This document shows, one piece after another, positions 63,520-64,000 of a stretch of DNA of 64,000 bases. The translations under genes and the position numbers were made by a program. The DNA is from Candidatus Enterococcus myersii. GTDB lineage: Bacteria; Bacillota; Bacilli; Lactobacillales; Enterococcaceae. Numbering within the stretch: position 1 is the stretch's first letter; each line of letters starts with the position of its first letter. The DNA lies in contig NZ_JAFLVT010000018.1 in assembly GCF_017316025.1 (NCBI RefSeq), positions 168,356-232,355 on the forward strand, in the 5' to 3' direction. The notes below the pieces were generated by a model that saw only the letters and a program-made list of their open reading frames with translations, ran no database searches and was not told where the DNA came from.

Positions 63520-64000
63520 ATGAATACAATTGTTTTAAAATTAAGTAAAATTCAACTTGATCAGTTAAAAGCGCATTATGCGCCCTTTACTGTTCCCACT
63601 AAAACTCCCTATACCTTATTTGTTGCCAAAAAAAGTGGTGTCACAATCACCGGCTATACATCTGGTAAAGTAATGTTTCAAGGTACTAACGCTCAAAGTG
63701 AGGCTAGTAAATGGGATAACAAAAATGCGACAGTCGCAAGTAATACAAGTAAAAAAAATACCAGCACCTCTAATGGAAAAAATAATTTACCTACTGGTGG
63801 ACTGCCAAAAGATTTTGCCAAAAAAAGTATCATCGGTAGTGATGAAGTAGGCAATGGCAGTTATTTTGGTCCTTTAGTAGTCTGTGCCGTTTATGCAGCA
63901 AGTGAAAATCTAGCATACTTAAAAGAAATTGGCGTCAAAGACTCCAAAATGTTAACTGATAAAGAAATTCGGCAACTAGCGCCTAAAATTGAAGCAGTCG
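63520..64000 (+). CDS. rnhC: Ribonuclease HIII (partial, runs off the window)
   Basis: 160 residues visible from ATG 63520 after AAAGGACG. The N-terminal substrate-binding domain (about 1-90) ends in a Ser/Asn/Lys-rich linker; the catalytic domain begins with IIGSDEVGNGSYFGPLVVCAVY, containing the DEVGxG signature. Removes RNA from RNA-DNA hybrids. The C-terminal half is outside the window. Confidence 0.95.
   Translation, partial: MNTIVLKLSKIQLDQLKAHYAPFTVPTKTPYTLFVAKKSGVTITGYTSGKVMFQGTNAQSEASKWDNKNATVASNTSKKNTSTSNGKNNLPTGGLPKDFAKKSIIGSDEVGNGSYFGPLVVCAVYAASENLAYLKEIGVKDSKMLTDKEIRQLAPKIEAV

Overview
The window reads as chromosome of a low-GC Gram-positive lactic acid bacterium, most likely Enterococcus or a close relative (Enterococcaceae). 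The grounds are the cggR-gap-pgk-tpi-eno operon next to rpoN, an EF1143-type HD phosphohydrolase beside lipL, ywiB and rpoE, the rnhC/zapA-cvpA-mutS2-trxA string, oleate hydratase, and AT-rich promoters with strong AGGAGG ribosome sites. No species call is possible from sequence reading alone.

Layout: 1-9 kb holds ilvE, an oleate hydratase operon with a 42-residue membrane peptide, a YtrA-type regulator with a membrane partner, and a Fur-box-controlled siderophore ABC importer. 9-11 kb holds a MarR regulator and an MFS exporter gene broken by one nonsense codon. 11.1-25.2 kb is accessory DNA stacked behind eno. 25.1-32.6 kb is the glycolytic operon, a tRNA-Arg gene and rpoN. 32.7-50.1 kb holds a membrane glycosyltransferase pair, rpoE, ywiB, lipL, an HD hydrolase, a HAD phosphatase, an ABC exporter, a NUDIX protein, a glyoxalase, a glutamine-amidotransferase-like hydrolase, a PadR/DUF2812/ABC-2 operon and uvrC. 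50.4-59 kb holds a secreted L,D-transpeptidase and the ribose operon rbsRKDACB. 59.3-64 kb holds trxA, mutS2, cvpA, zapA and the start of rnhC, which runs off the window.

The most unusual part is 11.1-25.2 kb. Intact eno (25107-26411) is followed by two displaced copies of its own 3' end, at 13262 and 11141. Each copy keeps the stop codon and is followed by its own terminator. The stretches between them behave like integrative elements that recombine inside the eno coding sequence and restore the gene with a tail they carry. The younger element (about 13.36-25.21 kb) has a complete tyrosine integrase beside eno and two serine resolvases. It also has an archaeo-eukaryotic-type primase behind a promoter, mini-ORF and terminator leader. 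Three dispersed direct repeats lie downstream of the primase. A run of candidate defence genes follows: an AlbA_2/Schlafen-like protein coupled to a DUF2971 protein, a DUF4041 plus GIY-YIG nuclease resembling SNIPE, and two unknown proteins. No relaxase or conjugation genes are visible. The older unit (about 11.22-13.37 kb) has lost its integrase but keeps the int-side end sequence, plus a short-chain dehydrogenase and TetR pair.

The core genes work together in ordinary ways: CggR controls glycolysis, RbsR with a cre-like site controls ribose use, Fur controls iron uptake, and a CodY-like box precedes ilvE. All functional calls rest on motif and family recognition by eye. No database search or alignment program was run.
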